This document shows positions 4,956-5,631 of a stretch of 5,631 bases of DNA, piece by piece. The notes under the pieces were generated by a model. That model was not told the origin of the DNA and searched no databases. It saw only the letters and a program-made list of their open reading frames with translations. A program made the position numbers and the translations under genes. Within the stretch, counting starts at the first letter, position 1. Each line of letters opens with the position of its first letter. Source of the stretch: Hydrogenothermaceae bacterium (GTDB taxonomy: Bacteria; Aquificota; Aquificia; Aquificales; Hydrogenothermaceae); NCBI GenBank assembly GCA_026984355.1, contig JALSSG010000008.1:1-5631 (forward strand). Direction: 5' to 3'.

Positions 4956-5631
4956 TCCACTCTCTTAATTTCATATTTGTCTACAGGCATAGAAATATTA
5001 TCTATTATTTCGATAAGACCTTCCATCTTAAGTTTAGATATAAGATTGTTAATTGCATTTTTAAGCTTAGGATTTACCATTATCCTTAATTTAACAAAAG
5101 GTCTAAGCTCAAAAATCTTCTTTTCTATTTCAAAAAGAATAAGACCTTCCCCTTTTGTATATCCTTTACCCTTACAGGTAAAACAAATATCACTCAATTT
5201 TTTCATAAGACTTTCTTCAGACTTTTTCCTCGTAAGCTCCAGAAGACCAAGAGAGGTAAAACCCTTTACCTTAACAGGTTTTTTATCAGCTTTAAATTTG
5301 TTAATTAAAAACTCAAGAAGTCTTTCCATGTTTTTTTTATCTTTCATATCTATAAAATCAATAACAATTATGCCCCCTAAATCTCTCAATCTTATCTGTT
5401 TAACAATCTCTTCTGCAGCTTCAAGATTTATATTAAAAGCCATATCCTCAAGTGTCTTTTCCCTACAATTTTTGCCACTATTAACGTCAATAGCTACTAA
5501 AGCTTCTGTTTCCTCAATAACAATGTATCCTCCACTCTTTAACCATATATGAGTACCCAGTATTTTATTAAGAACAGAATCCAGATTATATAGCGAGTAC
5601 AAACTTTCCTTTTTTGCTCTATATAATGAAA
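4952..5631 (-). CDS. rng: RNase E/G-family endoribonuclease, C-terminal part of catalytic region (partial)
   Basis: The 225 visible codons are the end of the gene; the frame is open to the right edge, so the S1 and RNase H-like N-terminal parts lie outside. The enzyme cuts single-stranded RNA in mRNA decay and rRNA or tRNA maturation. Visible hallmarks are WLKSGGYIVIEETEAL, the DNase I-like catalytic site with Asp48 in AIDVNSGK and Asp91 in VIDFIDM, the LRDLGGI helix, GLLELTRK, and the zinc-link CFTCKGKG (Cys149, Cys152; numbered from the first complete codon). Spacing between these residues equals that of E. coli RNase E Asp303, Asp346, Cys404 and Cys407. It ends about 70 residues after the zinc-link with no long disordered tail, so the architecture is closer to RNase G than to full RNase E. 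A TTG at 5602 is internal, not the start, because homologous sequence continues upstream of it. The stop overlaps the bamD-like start by four bases. Confidence 0.93.
   Translation of the reverse strand, partial: SLYRAKKESLYSLYNLDSVLNKILGTHIWLKSGGYIVIEETEALVAIDVNSGKNCREKTLEDMAFNINLEAAEEIVKQIRLRDLGGIIVIDFIDMKDKKNMERLLEFLINKFKADKKPVKVKGFTSLGLLELTRKKSEESLMKKLSDICFTCKGKGYTKGEGLILFEIEKKIFELRPFVKLRIMVNPKLKNAINNLISKLKMEGLIEIIDNISMPVDKYEIKRVE

Noticed and set aside
4977..5552. 191-codon open frame on the plus strand
   Set aside because: It lies entirely antisense to the clearly conserved RNase E/G gene. Its product is low-complexity Ser/Leu/Ile sequence with no recognisable motif and no ribosome binding site.
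5600..5602. TTG as the start of the RNase gene, giving 216 residues
   Set aside because: The reading frame is open upstream to the window edge and RNase E/G enzymes are about twice this length, so the gene is cut by the window, not truncated.
1..5631. CRISPR array, insertion sequence, tRNA/rRNA or defence system
   Set aside because: No regularly spaced repeats, transposase motifs, terminal repeats or RNA-gene signatures were seen. Nearly all bases are taken up by recognised housekeeping genes.

Overview
The window is about 32-33% G+C. Its proteins are rich in Lys and Glu, and Arg and Ile are mostly encoded by AGA and ATA. It carries ordinary housekeeping genes: purH (partial), tatD, a biotin-dependent carboxyltransferase subunit, murI, rsfS, a BamD-like outer-membrane lipoprotein and an RNase E/G gene (partial). 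A diderm, AT-rich, probably thermophilic bacterium fits. The best guess is Aquificota of the Sulfurihydrogenibium/Persephonella type, where a separate PycB-like subunit feeds carbon fixation. That placement is inferred from protein style and composition, not from any search.

Layout: the minus strand holds two gene groups, with one plus-strand gene between them. On the left, tatD (189-962) is followed by purH (1-141, cut by the window edge), with a 47-base gap holding a perfect palindrome centred on a TATAAT box. A 92-base divergent region (963-1054) separates tatD from pycB (1055-2896, plus strand). On the right, four minus-strand genes are packed almost without gaps: rng/rne (4952-5631, 5' end outside the window), then the bamD-like gene (4-base overlap), then rsfS (11-base overlap), then murI (4-base gap, TTG start). 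They look like one operon.

pycB and murI converge and overlap by 4 bases at their stop codons. The intrinsic terminator of pycB (7-bp stem, then six T) lies inside the last codons of murI. No matching terminator for the murI operon is visible, so its transcripts may run antisense into pycB.

The genes do not form one pathway. The right-hand cluster joins RNA decay and rRNA maturation (RNase E/G), outer-membrane assembly (BamD-like), ribosome silencing (RsfS) and peptidoglycan precursor supply (MurI). The carboxyltransferase would pair with a biotin carboxylase encoded elsewhere. I see no mobile element, CRISPR array, RNA gene or clearly novel system. The most interesting points are altered residues next to the metal-binding histidines of the carboxyltransferase, which leave its substrate open, and a coiled-coil insertion in the BamD-like protein.
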